A stretch of DNA of 64,000 nucleotides from Owenweeksia sp. (GTDB taxonomy: Bacteria; Bacteroidota; Bacteroidia; Flavobacteriales; Schleiferiaceae): NCBI GenBank assembly GCA_028285465.1, contig JANQPD010000010.1, forward strand, positions 1-64,000, written 5' to 3'. Below are positions 9,186 through 17,989 of the stretch, piece by piece (position 1 is the stretch's first letter; every line of letters begins with the position of its first letter). Under the pieces are notes generated by a model. It was not told the origin of the DNA, searched no databases, and saw only the letters and a list, made by a program, of their open reading frames with translations. The translations under genes and the position numbers were made by a program.

Positions 9186-10055
9186 TTAGCTACCTTTTTC
9201 CCGCTTTCTAAGGTATGCATCAACAAATACGGTGGAGAGGATCAGGCCGGCTCCTAAAAAGAAATACCCATTGAGTTGTTCGTATTCGTTGAAGAATACA
9301 AAGGCCAGCAGAATGCCATATATGGGTTCCAGGTTAATGGCCAGCAAAAAGGTGAAAGGTGCCAAATGCCGCAGCAAATTAACGGTTTCCAGAAAGGCAT
9401 ACCCGGTACAAACAACACCTAACAGGATCAATAAAGCCCAATCCATGCCGGAAAGCACAAAGAGTTGGGCAGTAAATTCCCCTTTGAGAAATAGATAGGT
9501 TCCTATTGCGAGAAAGCCCCCTGTCATTTCCAGGAAGGTGATCCGGTAAGGGGTGTTGCCCTTTACCAAAACACCGTTGAGTACGGAAAAAAGGGCGCTC
9601 AAAAATGCACTGAGTAAAGCCGTAACAATGCCCCAAAAGTACTGTCCCTGGAAACGGAAAATGAGATAAATGCCTACCACGACCAGCAGGCCGAGCGCAA
9701 TTTCACGAATACGGATAGGCCTCTTAAATGCAATGGGCTCAATAAGCGACCCAAAAAACGCCCCCGTGCTTACGCACGCCAGGGTTACGCTTATGTTCGA
9801 GATCTTAATGGAATGGAAAAAGGTGATCCAGTGGGCAGCAATGATAATACCTGCCAAGAGAATGCGCCAGGCTTTTTTATCAATTTTGAAATCGGTACGC
9901 TTTGTAGCCAACAGGAAAACGAGAATGGCCAGCGCTGCGATCCACATGCGGTGGAATACCAGCGCTATGGCTTGCAAGCTGATCAGGTTGCCCAGGATGG
10001 CTGTGAAACCAAAAATGAAAACCACGAAGTGGAGTCTCAGGAGAGGCTTGCCCAT
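9186..10055 (-). CDS. EamA-family (DMT superfamily) transporter
   Basis: Encodes 289 aa with about ten hydrophobic segments arranged as two five-helix EamA repeats, the second starting near [18 protein letters not shown]. The C-terminus is short and basic. It is an inner-membrane drug/metabolite transporter-type permease; the substrate is unknown and the family covers amino acids, nucleotides and sugars. ATG 10055 is preferred over an in-frame TTG at 10067. The start is 8 bp after the stop of the GT39 gene, so it is in the same transcript. Confidence 0.85.
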   Translation of the reverse strand: MGKPLLRLHFVVFIFGFTAILGNLISLQAIALVFHRMWIAALAILVFLLATKRTDFKIDKKAWRILLAGIIIAAHWITFFHSIKISNISVTLACVSTGAFFGSLIEPIAFKRPIRIREIALGLLVVVGIYLIFRFQGQYFWGIVTALLSAFLSALFSVLNGVLVKGNTPYRITFLEMTGGFLAIGTYLFLKGEFTAQLFVLSGMDWALLILLGVVCTGYAFLETVNLLRHLAPFTFLLAINLEPIYGILLAFVFFNEYEQLNGYFFLGAGLILSTVFVDAYLRKREKGS

Positions 10056-10063
10056 CAAAACAG

Positions 10064-11533
10064 TCAATCGGGATGTGTAACCAGCATATACGTCTCTGAA
10101 ATTCCTGAAGGTATATCCTCTCTGCCATTGTCTACAAATACAGGGGTATAACCCTTTGTTTTTACAAGGTCTATCTGCTCCTGCGAAGGCATTAGATCAT
10201 AAGCAATGCAATCTGCATAATACATGATCTCAATATGCTTGAATTCAGGCACATTAAAGAGTACGGCTTTTTCAGGCAGCTTCTTTGCTATACTTGTATA
10301 GTATACTTTTTCCTTTTTTAATTGTAAGAAGTATGGGTTGTCCTGGTCGAAACCTATTCTCAAAACAAAGAATACGATAGAGCAAAGCATTATAAGATCC
10401 ATAAAACGCTTGAAAATGAAGTTGGTTTGAATGGCCTTACTAAAAACGCTGCCCATAGAAAAAATGGCCGGACCAATAGCTAAGAAGGTATATGCCTCCA
10501 ACTTGGTCTTCGCCAGGCTAAACACCCCAAACACAATAAAAACGCTAGCCATTAAACACCATGAGAGCATGTTTTTTCTTTGGAAAATGAAATGTATGGC
10601 CACGGCAATAAGAAAGAAAAAAGCAATAGGGCTAAGCATTTTTCCCCATACCTCGAAATGGTATTTCCAGGAGCCTGCATGATCTTCTACCACTTCAAAC
10701 AGATGCTTCCCGTTATAGGCCCACTCTGCCTTGGCAGTATCCGGAAAAGTAGAAAAAGTATAGAGATACCAGGGACTCACAAGCACAGTCACCAATAAGA
10801 TGCCAAGTAGCATATACAACCAATCCTTTCTCTTTTTACCGGGTGTTAGCAATAGGTAAAAGAACCAGGTGGCAAAAACCAGGCCTCCTGCAAGCCATTT
10901 GGTGAGGATAGCCGCTGTGGTTCCGATAACCAACATAAGCATACCCGGCCACTTTTCTGTACTTTTCAGCATTTCAATAACCCCCCAGAAAGAGAAGGTT
11001 ACCCAGGCAACAAAAGCAATGTCATTATGCTCCATGCCTTGCCTGCCACTTATCAAATTGTAGAAGACGGGCTGGAGTGCGGCCATCAAAGCCAGGGGAA
11101 AAGCCAGGGGGGCACTTATTTTTTTTGTTCCAAAATATATGCTGGTTACGATCAACAAAAGCATGAGTAAACTGGGAAGGCGCATGGCCCATAGGTCGCT
11201 GCCAAAAAAGTGAATGCTAAGCGCCATTTGCCAGGTAAACCAGGGCTGTTTATGAAGCCAGATATGCGTATTATACCATGCGCTGGTATGCATATTTAGC
11301 AAATCCTCTTTATACAAAGTTGGCTTCAGAAAATCCACAGCTGTATTTTTTGCTACAAGGGCGTGAAAACGTTCATCCCAGGGAAGTAAAAAATCGTAAA
11401 CCTGAATGCTGTAAATACCGAACGCCAGTACAGAAAGAATGAGCGCACCAAATGCAAAAGGACTGCTTTTTTTATAATAAAGTACTAAAGAACAAGCGAG
11501 CGCAACATAGCCAATATAAAAAAGTACGTCCAT
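10064..11533 (-). CDS. glycosyltransferase family 39-like integral membrane protein
   Basis: Encodes 489 aa. About 11-12 transmembrane segments are visible. The first large loop carries LLPWDERFHALVAKN, equivalent to the catalytic acidic DE(A/R) motif of PMT/ArnT-type (GT39/GT83) transferases, followed by HKQPWFTW (KPP-like). These enzymes use polyprenyl-phosphate sugars on the outer face of the inner membrane. I infer glycan or lipid modification; the acceptor is unknown. It lies 8 bp downstream of the LptF/G-like gene, a partner that would fit envelope lipid biogenesis. Confidence 0.82.
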   Translation of the reverse strand: MDVLFYIGYVALACSLVLYYKKSSPFAFGALILSVLAFGIYSIQVYDFLLPWDERFHALVAKNTAVDFLKPTLYKEDLLNMHTSAWYNTHIWLHKQPWFTWQMALSIHFFGSDLWAMRLPSLLMLLLIVTSIYFGTKKISAPLAFPLALMAALQPVFYNLISGRQGMEHNDIAFVAWVTFSFWGVIEMLKSTEKWPGMLMLVIGTTAAILTKWLAGGLVFATWFFYLLLTPGKKRKDWLYMLLGILLVTVLVSPWYLYTFSTFPDTAKAEWAYNGKHLFEVVEDHAGSWKYHFEVWGKMLSPIAFFFLIAVAIHFIFQRKNMLSWCLMASVFIVFGVFSLAKTKLEAYTFLAIGPAIFSMGSVFSKAIQTNFIFKRFMDLIMLCSIVFFVLRIGFDQDNPYFLQLKKEKVYYTSIAKKLPEKAVLFNVPEFKHIEIMYYADCIAYDLMPSQEQIDLVKTKGYTPVFVDNGREDIPSGISETYMLVTHPD

Positions 11534-11541
11534 ACACAGCG

Positions 11542-12624
11542 TTATTTAGGGGCAATACTATACAAGTAGGCCGCAACAAACGTAAACAAAATATTGGGGA
11601 ACCATACCGCCAGTGCGGGTGAAAAGTTCCCTACCGTGGCAAGGGTGGTGCTGATCTGCATGAAGAAAATATACACTACACATACCCCCAGACCGATGGC
11701 AATATTCAACCCCAATCCTCCCCGGGTTTTTTTGCTGCTGATGCTCACCCCAATAAGCACTAAAACGTAAGTAGCTACCGGCCAGGAAGTGCGTTTGTGT
11801 TTTTCAATCTCATAGAAAGCCAGGTTTTCAGACCCCCTTAGTTTTTCCGCTTCAATGAAGTCCAGCAGCGTAGGGGTATCCATCATTTCTACGCTGTAGA
11901 GCTTAGGTACGATTTCTTCTGCTTTAAAACTGAAAGTAGTGTCGAGCGTACGCCCACTGCGCAATGACTCCGTACCGTCATCGGCTATTCTCCGTATAAC
12001 ATAGTTATCCAATCGCCATGCATTTTTTGTCGTATCCAGCTTTATAAAATCTGCTTTTAATTTGGATGTTAGCCTTTGGTCTTCAAACACTTCGTAGGTA
12101 AAGTGATAACCCGTACGTCTTTCGTTGTTGTAGTTTTCAAAGTAAATAATGTGCCCGGGTTCTATCTGGCGGTGAATATTCTTAAAGCGTTCGTTTTGTT
12201 TGCGGTCTATATACGTATGCTTGAAATGTAACATACTTATATTGGTTCTGGGAATAACAAAATGACTTAGCCCCAGACTTATCCCGGCTACTATGGTGGC
12301 TGAAACGAAATAGGGCCACATCATGCGTTTAAAACTTACGCCCCCGGTAAGAATGGCCACTATTTCCGTGTTACTGGTCATTCGGGACGTAAAGAAAATG
12401 GTGGCAATGAAAACGATCATGGAGCAAAACAGGTTGCCGTAAAACACCAGGAAGTTCAGGTAATAATCTACGATGATCTCTTTGGCAGAGGCCCCTTTGG
12501 TAATAAAGTCTTCAATTTTTTCGGAGATATCAAAGACAATGGCAATGGCCAAAATGAGGGTGATGGTCAGGAAAAAGGTGCCCAGGAATTTCCGTATGAT
12601 ATAACGATCGATGATTTTTGTCAA
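11542..12624 (-). CDS. LptF/LptG-like (YjgP/YjgQ) permease
   Basis: Encodes 360 aa with the family layout: about three N-terminal transmembrane helices, with SNTEIVAILTGGVSFKR between helices 2 and 3, then a periplasmic beta-jellyroll domain (about residues 130-265), then three C-terminal helices. In the Lpt system two such subunits and LptB2 extract lipopolysaccharide from the inner membrane and pass it to LptC/A. The gene start is one base after the tgt stop, so it is translationally linked. The sequence alone does not settle whether it is LptF or LptG. Confidence 0.9.
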   Translation of the reverse strand: MTKIIDRYIIRKFLGTFFLTITLILAIAIVFDISEKIEDFITKGASAKEIIVDYYLNFLVFYGNLFCSMIVFIATIFFTSRMTSNTEIVAILTGGVSFKRMMWPYFVSATIVAGISLGLSHFVIPRTNISMLHFKHTYIDRKQNERFKNIHRQIEPGHIIYFENYNNERRTGYHFTYEVFEDQRLTSKLKADFIKLDTTKNAWRLDNYVIRRIADDGTESLRSGRTLDTTFSFKAEEIVPKLYSVEMMDTPTLLDFIEAEKLRGSENLAFYEIEKHKRTSWPVATYVLVLIGVSISSKKTRGGLGLNIAIGLGVCVVYIFFMQISTTLATVGNFSPALAVWFPNILFTFVAAYLYSIAPK

Positions 12625-12625
12625 C

Positions 12626-13756
12626 TCACAATCGGTTTTGCAGTTTTACTACCATTTCGTTTTTCCAGGAGGTGAAGGTGTTCTGCAAAATGTGCATGCG
12701 TGCCTGCTCCACCAGCCATAGGTAAAAACGTAAGTTATGCAGAGAAGCGATTTGCCTTCCCAAATACTCATTTGCGGCAAACAAGTGTCGCAGGTAAGCC
12801 CTGGTATAGGCACTGTCTACAAAACTGGTTCCATTCGGGTCAAGTGGGCTAAAGTCAGCTTCCCATTTTTTGTTTTTAATGTTGAAAATGCCTTCCGAAG
12901 TGAAGATCATCCCGTTGCGGCCGTTGCGGGTAGGCATTACACAGTCAAACATATCTACGCCCAGTGCGATGTTTTCCAGGATATTAGCCGGGGTCCCCAC
13001 CCCCATCAGGTAGCGGGGTTTGTTTTCCGGTAAGTGGCTGCAAACCAGTTCGCTCATGGCGTACATTTCTTCGTGCGGCTCACCTACGCTCAATCCGCCA
13101 ATGGCGTACCCCTCGCAATCAAACCCGGCAATGGTTTCGGCCGATTGTTTTCTCAAGTCTTCGAAAGTAGATCCCTGAACAATGGGAAACAGGTATTGAG
13201 GGTGCCCATATACGGGTTCATTTTCAGCTAACCAGCCTACGCATCGCTCCAGCCAGCGATGGGTCATGTGCATACTGTTTTTAGCATATTGGTAGCTGCT
13301 TGGGTAAGGAGGGCATTCATCAAAAGCCATGATGATGTCGGCCCCGATGCTGCGCTGAATTTTCATACTTGCTTCCGGGCTGAAGAAGTGTTTGGAACCG
13401 TCAATGTGCGATTTAAACGCTACCCCTTCCTCGGTAATTTTATTGGTACCTGATAGGCTGTATACCTGGTAGCCCCCACTATCCGTTAGAATTGGGCCGG
13501 GCCATCCCATAAACTTATGCAACCCACCGGCTTGCTCCAGAACGGTTGTGCCAGGGCGTAAGTAAAGGTGATAGGTATTGCCTAAAATGATCTGTGCCTG
13601 CGTGTCTTCCCTAAGTTCTTTTTGATGAACTGCTTTTACGGAAGCAACCGTGCCCACAGGCATAAAAATAGGGGTTTCTACCGCGCCATGAGCAGTAGTG
13701 AAACTGCCCGCCCGTGCTTTGCTGCCGCTATCTGTGGCCTTTAATTGAAAGTTCAT
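12626..13756 (-). CDS. tgt: queuine tRNA-ribosyltransferase (TGT)
   Basis: Encodes 376 aa, full-length for bacterial TGT. TIM-barrel landmarks are LTDSGGYQVYSL, MAFDECPPYP, GGLSVGEP, LMGVGTPANIL and DMFDCVMPTRNGRNG (containing the nucleophile-region Asp). It exchanges guanine-34 for preQ1 in tRNAs with GUN anticodons. The zinc motif that is CxCx2C in E. coli is replaced by DPNGTSFVDSAYTRAYL; only the distal His (LHNLRFY) remains, so this enzyme probably does not bind zinc at that place. It is the first gene of the run tgt-lptF/G-GT39-EamA-accA. The -7 element ends 5 nt before its ATG, implying an almost leaderless mRNA. Confidence 0.97.
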   Translation of the reverse strand: MNFQLKATDSGSKARAGSFTTAHGAVETPIFMPVGTVASVKAVHQKELREDTQAQIILGNTYHLYLRPGTTVLEQAGGLHKFMGWPGPILTDSGGYQVYSLSGTNKITEEGVAFKSHIDGSKHFFSPEASMKIQRSIGADIIMAFDECPPYPSSYQYAKNSMHMTHRWLERCVGWLAENEPVYGHPQYLFPIVQGSTFEDLRKQSAETIAGFDCEGYAIGGLSVGEPHEEMYAMSELVCSHLPENKPRYLMGVGTPANILENIALGVDMFDCVMPTRNGRNGMIFTSEGIFNIKNKKWEADFSPLDPNGTSFVDSAYTRAYLRHLFAANEYLGRQIASLHNLRFYLWLVEQARMHILQNTFTSWKNEMVVKLQNRL

Positions 13757-13761
13757 TGCGG

Positions 13762-13769
13762 CAAAAGTA
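13762..13769 (-). promoter_or_regulatory. -7 promoter element of tgt
   Basis: TACTTTTG read on the minus strand matches TAnnTTTG exactly. Only 5 nt separate it from the tgt ATG. It lies in one arm of an imperfect 16-bp inverted repeat (13758-13773 / 13793-13808, one mismatch) whose other arm holds the divergent promoter. Confidence 0.75.
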
Positions 13770-13796
13770 AGCTATATGGCATACACCCAAAGAGCT

Positions 13797-13804
13797 TACT
13801 TTTG
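13797..13804 (+). promoter_or_regulatory. -7 promoter element of the GT2 gene
   Basis: TACTTTTG on the plus strand matches TAnnTTTG exactly and mirrors the tgt promoter. ATG 13809 follows 4 nt later. This decides the start of the glycosyltransferase gene: the alternative ATG at 13776 would lie upstream of this promoter. Confidence 0.75.
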
Positions 13805-13808
13805 CGGC

Positions 13809-14915
13809 ATGTTGCTCCTGCTTTACTTTTGGGTAGCCGCTGCTACCGGGCTTGTTATCTACTATTTAGGCGTGCTTCTTCCTTTTGTGTTCGGCAATAT
13901 GCGCCAGGAGATCGTTACCCGCGAACTACCCAAAGTAAGCGTGCTTATCTGCGCCCGGAATGAACTGGAGAACCTGAAGCAAAACCTGGCTTTGATCCTC
14001 GATCAAGTGTACCCTCAGGGTTTTGAAGTACTGGTAATAAACGATGCAAGCAGCGATGGTACGCGGGAATGGCTTAAGGCACAAACCGGGCGCTACACAC
14101 AACTCAGGGTGTTGCATCTTACGGAAGGAGAAAAAAGAGGGAAAGGAAAAAAGGGAGCTTTGGAACTGGGCATAGAGCAGGCAACTTACCCCAATTATAT
14201 CCTAACCGATGCGGATTGTCGACCGGCTTCTGAAAGATGGCTCTTTCATATGGCATCTGCGTTGGCCGGCAAAAACCTGGTGCTGGGCTATGGACCTATT
14301 TCCCATAGAAAAGGGTCATTTCTCAATGCCTTTTGTCGTTGGGAAGCCTGGCAGACAGCCGTTAGTTATTTTTCTCTGGCATACCGCGGTTTCCCATATA
14401 TGGGAGTAGGGAGAAATCTGGGATATACGGATGCCCTTTATTCGGAAACAGGCGGTTTTTCGGCACATATAGACCTGGCTTCGGGAGATGACGATCTTTT
14501 TGTGGCGGCCGGGCGAAAGAAGGCTAAAGTGGCCCTTCAGCTTTCACCGGAGAGCTTCATGTATTCCAGGGCTCCTTTAGGGTGGCTTTTGTGGTTTAAG
14601 CAACGTACCCGGCATTTGAGCACGGCTTATCGCTATCCATTCCGGCCAAAAGTGTTATTGGCCCTGCTCGGCTTATTTAATCTATTTTTTTACCTCTTGC
14701 TTCCCTTTGCCTTATGGGCAGCTAAGGACTTTACCCTGGCTGTTTTTTTTGGCAAGGTGTTGTTTCAATATCTGATCTGTTTTCCTTTGTACGTGAGGTT
14801 CAAGGCGCTTACCCTCTGGCCGTTTACCTTTGTGTTTGAATGCATAAGTACCGTACTCACCGCTTTTTTTCACGTAAGAACACTGTTTAAAGGCCAACAT
14901 ACCAGCTGGAAATAA
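13809..14915 (+). CDS. family 2 glycosyltransferase, membrane anchored
   Basis: Encodes 368 aa. One N-terminal transmembrane helix is followed by a GT-A domain (VSVLICARNE, VINDASSDG, LTDADCRP as the metal-binding DxD, then GDDDLF and QRTRHLST in place of the processive QxxRW motif) and two to three C-terminal transmembrane helices. It probably transfers a sugar from a nucleotide sugar to a lipid or polysaccharide at the cytoplasmic face. The start at 13809 is favoured by the adjoining promoter; ATG 13776 would add 11 residues. Its stop overlaps the rsmG start by one base (TAATG). Confidence 0.88.
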   Translation: MLLLLYFWVAAATGLVIYYLGVLLPFVFGNMRQEIVTRELPKVSVLICARNELENLKQNLALILDQVYPQGFEVLVINDASSDGTREWLKAQTGRYTQLRVLHLTEGEKRGKGKKGALELGIEQATYPNYILTDADCRPASERWLFHMASALAGKNLVLGYGPISHRKGSFLNAFCRWEAWQTAVSYFSLAYRGFPYMGVGRNLGYTDALYSETGGFSAHIDLASGDDDLFVAAGRKKAKVALQLSPESFMYSRAPLGWLLWFKQRTRHLSTAYRYPFRPKVLLALLGLFNLFFYLLLPFALWAAKDFTLAVFFGKVLFQYLICFPLYVRFKALTLWPFTFVFECISTVLTAFFHVRTLFKGQHTSWK

Positions 14916-15547
14916 TGGAATTAATTAAAAAGTACTTTCCCGATTTGGAGCAGGAACAGTACGCTCGCTTTGAGCGTTTATTGCCGCTTTACACTACCTG
15001 GAATGCACAAATCAACGTGATCAGCCGAAAAGATATGGCGCATTTTTATGAGCGCCATGTGCTTCATTCCATGGGCATAGCCAAAGTTCGTTCTTTCGAA
15101 AAAGGGCTTGACGTATTAGACATCGGAACCGGAGGAGGTTTTCCCGGCATACCGCTTGCCATATTGTTCCCGGAAACGCATTTTCATCTGGTGGACAGTA
15201 TTGGGAAAAAGATAAAGGTAGTGCAGGCTGTGGCGGATGCCTTGGAGTTGAAAAATGTAAAAGCCGAGCATGCAAGAGCGGAAAAGATAAAGGGAACGTA
15301 TGATTTTATTGTGTCAAGAGCGGTAACGCATATAGACCGCTTTTTACCCTGGACCAGGGGAAAAATAAAAAAGGCCCGGAATAAAACCGGGCTTGCCAAT
15401 GGGATCTTGTATTTAAAAGGAGGATTTATTACCGATGAATTCATCAACGTAAAACAGTATACCCCCTATGCGCTTTCTTCTTATTTCAAGGAACCCTTTT
15501 TTGATACCAAGAAGGTAGTGCACATACCACTGCCCGCTATACTATAA
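14915..15547 (+). CDS. rsmG: 16S rRNA (guanine-527-N7)-methyltransferase RsmG
   Basis: Encodes 210 aa, the normal length. The SAM-binding motif DVLDIGTGGGFPGIPLA and the family signature FYERHVLHS are present, as is SRAVTHIDRF. It methylates G527 in the 530 loop of 16S rRNA. It is translationally coupled to the upstream GT2 gene. The codons for KIKKARNKTGL (about 15361-15396) double as an intrinsic terminator for the convergent cytochrome peroxidase transcript on the minus strand, because only 28 bp separate the two genes. Confidence 0.96.
   Translation: MELIKKYFPDLEQEQYARFERLLPLYTTWNAQINVISRKDMAHFYERHVLHSMGIAKVRSFEKGLDVLDIGTGGGFPGIPLAILFPETHFHLVDSIGKKIKVVQAVADALELKNVKAEHARAEKIKGTYDFIVSRAVTHIDRFLPWTRGKIKKARNKTGLANGILYLKGGFITDEFINVKQYTPYALSSYFKEPFFDTKKVVHIPLPAIL
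15361..15394 (-). terminator. minus-strand terminator embedded in rsmG
   Basis: Read on the minus strand, a stem AAGCCCGG / CCGGGCCT with the 7-nt loop TTTTATT is followed by TTTTTTATTTTT. The only minus-strand gene that could use it is the cytochrome c peroxidase gene ending at 15576. The terminator lies wholly inside the rsmG coding sequence. Confidence 0.85.
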
Positions 15548-15575
15548 CAAGAATCAAGCTTAAGAAAGTTCAGTT

Positions 15576-16727
15576 TTAGTTTAAGAAGGGGTCGCTGAAG
15601 TTGGTGTCTTCCAGGAAGGTGAAATCTGTTAAACTACCTAAGAAAGCTTTGAGGGCAGCTTTTTCCCTGGGACTCCAGTTACGGCCAATACCCGCAGCCT
15701 TCATATTGGGGTCGGTATTGCTTGTAGCCGTTTTGTGCCCCCCAAAATTGTAAAACTCTATAAGGCTATCTAAGGTAGGAATGCTTCCGTCATGCATAAA
15801 AGGCGCACTTAACGCTACGGAGCTGCCATCGCCAAAAGAGATTACCGTGTTGCGCAAAGTAGGTACCTTCATTTTTCCTATATCTTCAGGAGCACCGGTC
15901 ACTTCAAAACGTCCTTTTTCATCAACCCAATCTGCCTTTAACCCGTTGTTTCTAAAAGTAGCGTCTTTGCCGAAGGCTCCCAGTAAATAACTGGTTTCCA
16001 CTTCACCATGGCAGTGAAAACAATCCCCGTCTTCGCTTCGGAATAACTGATAACCTTCTTCTACAAGGGGGTCGGAGAAAGGATTTGTAGACGGTAAGCC
16101 ACCCGAAGCGGTTTCGCGTTTCACACGGTCGTATTCAGAATTAGCCGAAACGATGGTGCGTTCAAATTGCGCAATGGCCTTACCTACCCTTTCCTTGGTA
16201 ATGTTTTTATCGCCAAAAGCGGCCTCAAAAAGGGGAGGGTACATGGGAGTAGCTTCCAGGCGGGCAAGCACTGTAGGCCAATCGGCATTCATTTCAATGG
16301 GGTTTGTTACCGGTTCCAGGGCCTGCTCTTCAAGTGTTTTTGTACGGCCGTCCCAGAAGAAAAATTCCTGCCAGGCCAGGTTAAAAAGCACCATGGCATG
16401 CCGATCGGTTTCCAGCCCTGCGATACCTATTGATTTAGCCTTGATGTCGCCAAAAGAAACTTCTTGCATATGGCAACTGCCGCAACTTTGCGTTTGGTCA
16501 CCCGAAAGTTTTTTTTCATAGAATAAAAAGCGTCCCAATTTTACCCCTTCCACTGTAGTAAGATTATCGGCCGGGATCATAGGCTGCGGAAAACCGTTTG
16601 GAACAACCAGGTTATAGGGGGTGGTATTGGATTGGTCTTCCACGATCTTTTGGTCGGGCTGACATTTAGTGAGGGCCAGTACAGCACCCAAAATCAATAG
16701 TATAGTCAGACCTTTTTCTCTCTTCAT
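15576..16727 (-). CDS. di-haem cytochrome c peroxidase (copy 1)
   Basis: Encodes 383 aa. Two c-type haem motifs, CGSCH (82-86) and CFHCH (236-240), sit in the two-domain arrangement of the bacterial CcpA/MauG family. Family landmarks GRFLFYEKKLS, FWDGR, EQALEPV, IAQFERTI and APFMHDGSIPTLDSLIEFYN are present. The N-terminus is a signal with Cys22 (LALTKCQPD), possibly a lipoprotein although Lys at -1 is atypical. It would reduce hydrogen peroxide in the periplasm using electrons from a cytochrome, or act as a MauG-like oxidase. The neighbouring gene encodes a close paralogue, so this is a tandem duplication. A perfect -7 element lies 5 nt before the ATG. Confidence 0.92.
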   Translation of the reverse strand: MKREKGLTILLILGAVLALTKCQPDQKIVEDQSNTTPYNLVVPNGFPQPMIPADNLTTVEGVKLGRFLFYEKKLSGDQTQSCGSCHMQEVSFGDIKAKSIGIAGLETDRHAMVLFNLAWQEFFFWDGRTKTLEEQALEPVTNPIEMNADWPTVLARLEATPMYPPLFEAAFGDKNITKERVGKAIAQFERTIVSANSEYDRVKRETASGGLPSTNPFSDPLVEEGYQLFRSEDGDCFHCHGEVETSYLLGAFGKDATFRNNGLKADWVDEKGRFEVTGAPEDIGKMKVPTLRNTVISFGDGSSVALSAPFMHDGSIPTLDSLIEFYNFGGHKTATSNTDPNMKAAGIGRNWSPREKAALKAFLGSLTDFTFLEDTNFSDPFLN

Positions 16728-16732
16728 AATTA

Positions 16733-16740
16733 CAAATATA
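16733..16740 (-). promoter_or_regulatory. -7 promoter element of peroxidase copy 1
   Basis: TATATTTG on the minus strand matches TAnnTTTG and ends 5 nt before the ATG at 16727. This is the same very short spacing seen at tgt and the GT2 gene, and suggests a leaderless or nearly leaderless mRNA separate from that of copy 2. Confidence 0.65.
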
Positions 16741-16846
16741 CTACCTAAAACGTTGAGAAATAAGGGGGCACTTAGCTAGCTTGCTTTATGGATTTGTTGT
16801 TGATGTGCCTTTTGTATTGTACGCGATGCTTTGGCTTCGGGGCGCT

Positions 16847-17977
16847 TCAGTCTTCAAAGGGATCTCGGTAGGCGGTGTCCGTTAAGAATTTATAATCGGT
16901 TAAGCTCCCTAAAAATGCCTTTAGTGCATCTTTTTGATCCTGTTCCCAATCTCTTCCTTTGCCTTTGGCTTCCATATCTACGTCTGTATTGCTGTTTTCC
17001 GTATCAAAACCTCCCATATTGTAAAACTCAATCAGGCTATCTAAAGTGGGAATACTTCCATCGTGCATAAAGGGAGCACTTAAGGCAACAGAGCTGCCAT
17101 CTCCAAAAAAGAATGCCGTATTGCGTACGGAAGGAACCTTCATCTTTCCAATATCCCACGGAGCCCCGGTTACTTCAAAACGCCCTTTTTCGTCAATCCA
17201 ATCCGGTTTTAAGCCATTGTTTCGAAAGGAAGCTTCTTCGCCCATTGCTTTTAACAAGTATCCACCTTCGCCATGGCAGTGAAAGCAATCTCCCTCCGGA
17301 CTCATAAACATCTTATAGCCACGTTCAATAAGGGGGTCTTCAAAAGGTAAAGGAGAGGGAGGCATTCTTTTTATGCTGTCGTATTTGCTGTTGTAGCTAA
17401 CAATAGTACGTTCAAACTGGGCGATGGCCTTTGCTACACGTTCTTTGGTAATGTTTTTATCGCCAAAAGCCGCTTTAAAAAGCGGGGGGTACATCGGGGT
17501 CGCTTCCAGGCGGGCAAGCACAGTGGGCCAATCCGCATTCATTTCAAAGGGATTTGTTACAGGTTCCAAGGCCTGTTCTTCGAGGGATTTTGCCCGCCCG
17601 TCCCAAAAAAAGAACTCCTCCCAGGCCAGGTTAAAAAGCACCATGGCATGCCGTTTGGTTTCCAAACCGGCAATCCCTACAGATTTGGCTTTCATATCTC
17701 CAAAGGAAACGTCTTGCATGTGGCAACTGCCACAACTTTGCGTTTGATCGCCCGATAACTTTTTTTCGTAAAAGAGAAAGCGTCCGAGCCTTACACCTTC
17801 AACCGTGGTAAGGTTGTCGGCCGGTATATTGGGTGGAAGAAATCCCTTAGGTACAAAAAAATCGTAGGGTGTGGTGTTGGCGTAATGCTCCACGATTTTT
17901 GGCTCCGGTTGGCACTTACTGAGGATAAGCACAAAGGTGATAAGTAATAAAGCTACTAGCCCCTTACGTTTTTTCAT
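16847..17977 (-). CDS. di-haem cytochrome c peroxidase (copy 2)
   Basis: Encodes 376 aa, aligning with copy 1 along its whole length and very similar by eye, for example in the shared stretches SGDQTQSCGSCHMQ and MNADWPTVLARLEATPMYPP. It has the same two haem motifs (CGSCH, CFHCH) and the same signal ending in SKCQPE. Copy 2 is shorter by a few residues around the second haem (GEGGYLLKAMGEE against a longer segment in copy 1). It lies upstream of copy 1 on the minus strand with a 119-bp spacer and its own promoter-like sequence, so the two may be expressed independently. Confidence 0.92.
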   Translation of the reverse strand: MKKRKGLVALLLITFVLILSKCQPEPKIVEHYANTTPYDFFVPKGFLPPNIPADNLTTVEGVRLGRFLFYEKKLSGDQTQSCGSCHMQDVSFGDMKAKSVGIAGLETKRHAMVLFNLAWEEFFFWDGRAKSLEEQALEPVTNPFEMNADWPTVLARLEATPMYPPLFKAAFGDKNITKERVAKAIAQFERTIVSYNSKYDSIKRMPPSPLPFEDPLIERGYKMFMSPEGDCFHCHGEGGYLLKAMGEEASFRNNGLKPDWIDEKGRFEVTGAPWDIGKMKVPSVRNTAFFFGDGSSVALSAPFMHDGSIPTLDSLIEFYNMGGFDTENSNTDVDMEAKGKGRDWEQDQKDALKAFLGSLTDYKFLTDTAYRDPFED

Positions 17978-17981
17978 TTAA

Positions 17982-17989
17982 TAAAGATA
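17982..17989 (-). promoter_or_regulatory. candidate -7 element of peroxidase copy 2
   Basis: TATCTTTA on the minus strand differs from TAnnTTTG only in the last base. It ends 4 nt before the ATG, the same spacing as the promoter of copy 1. Confidence 0.45.
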
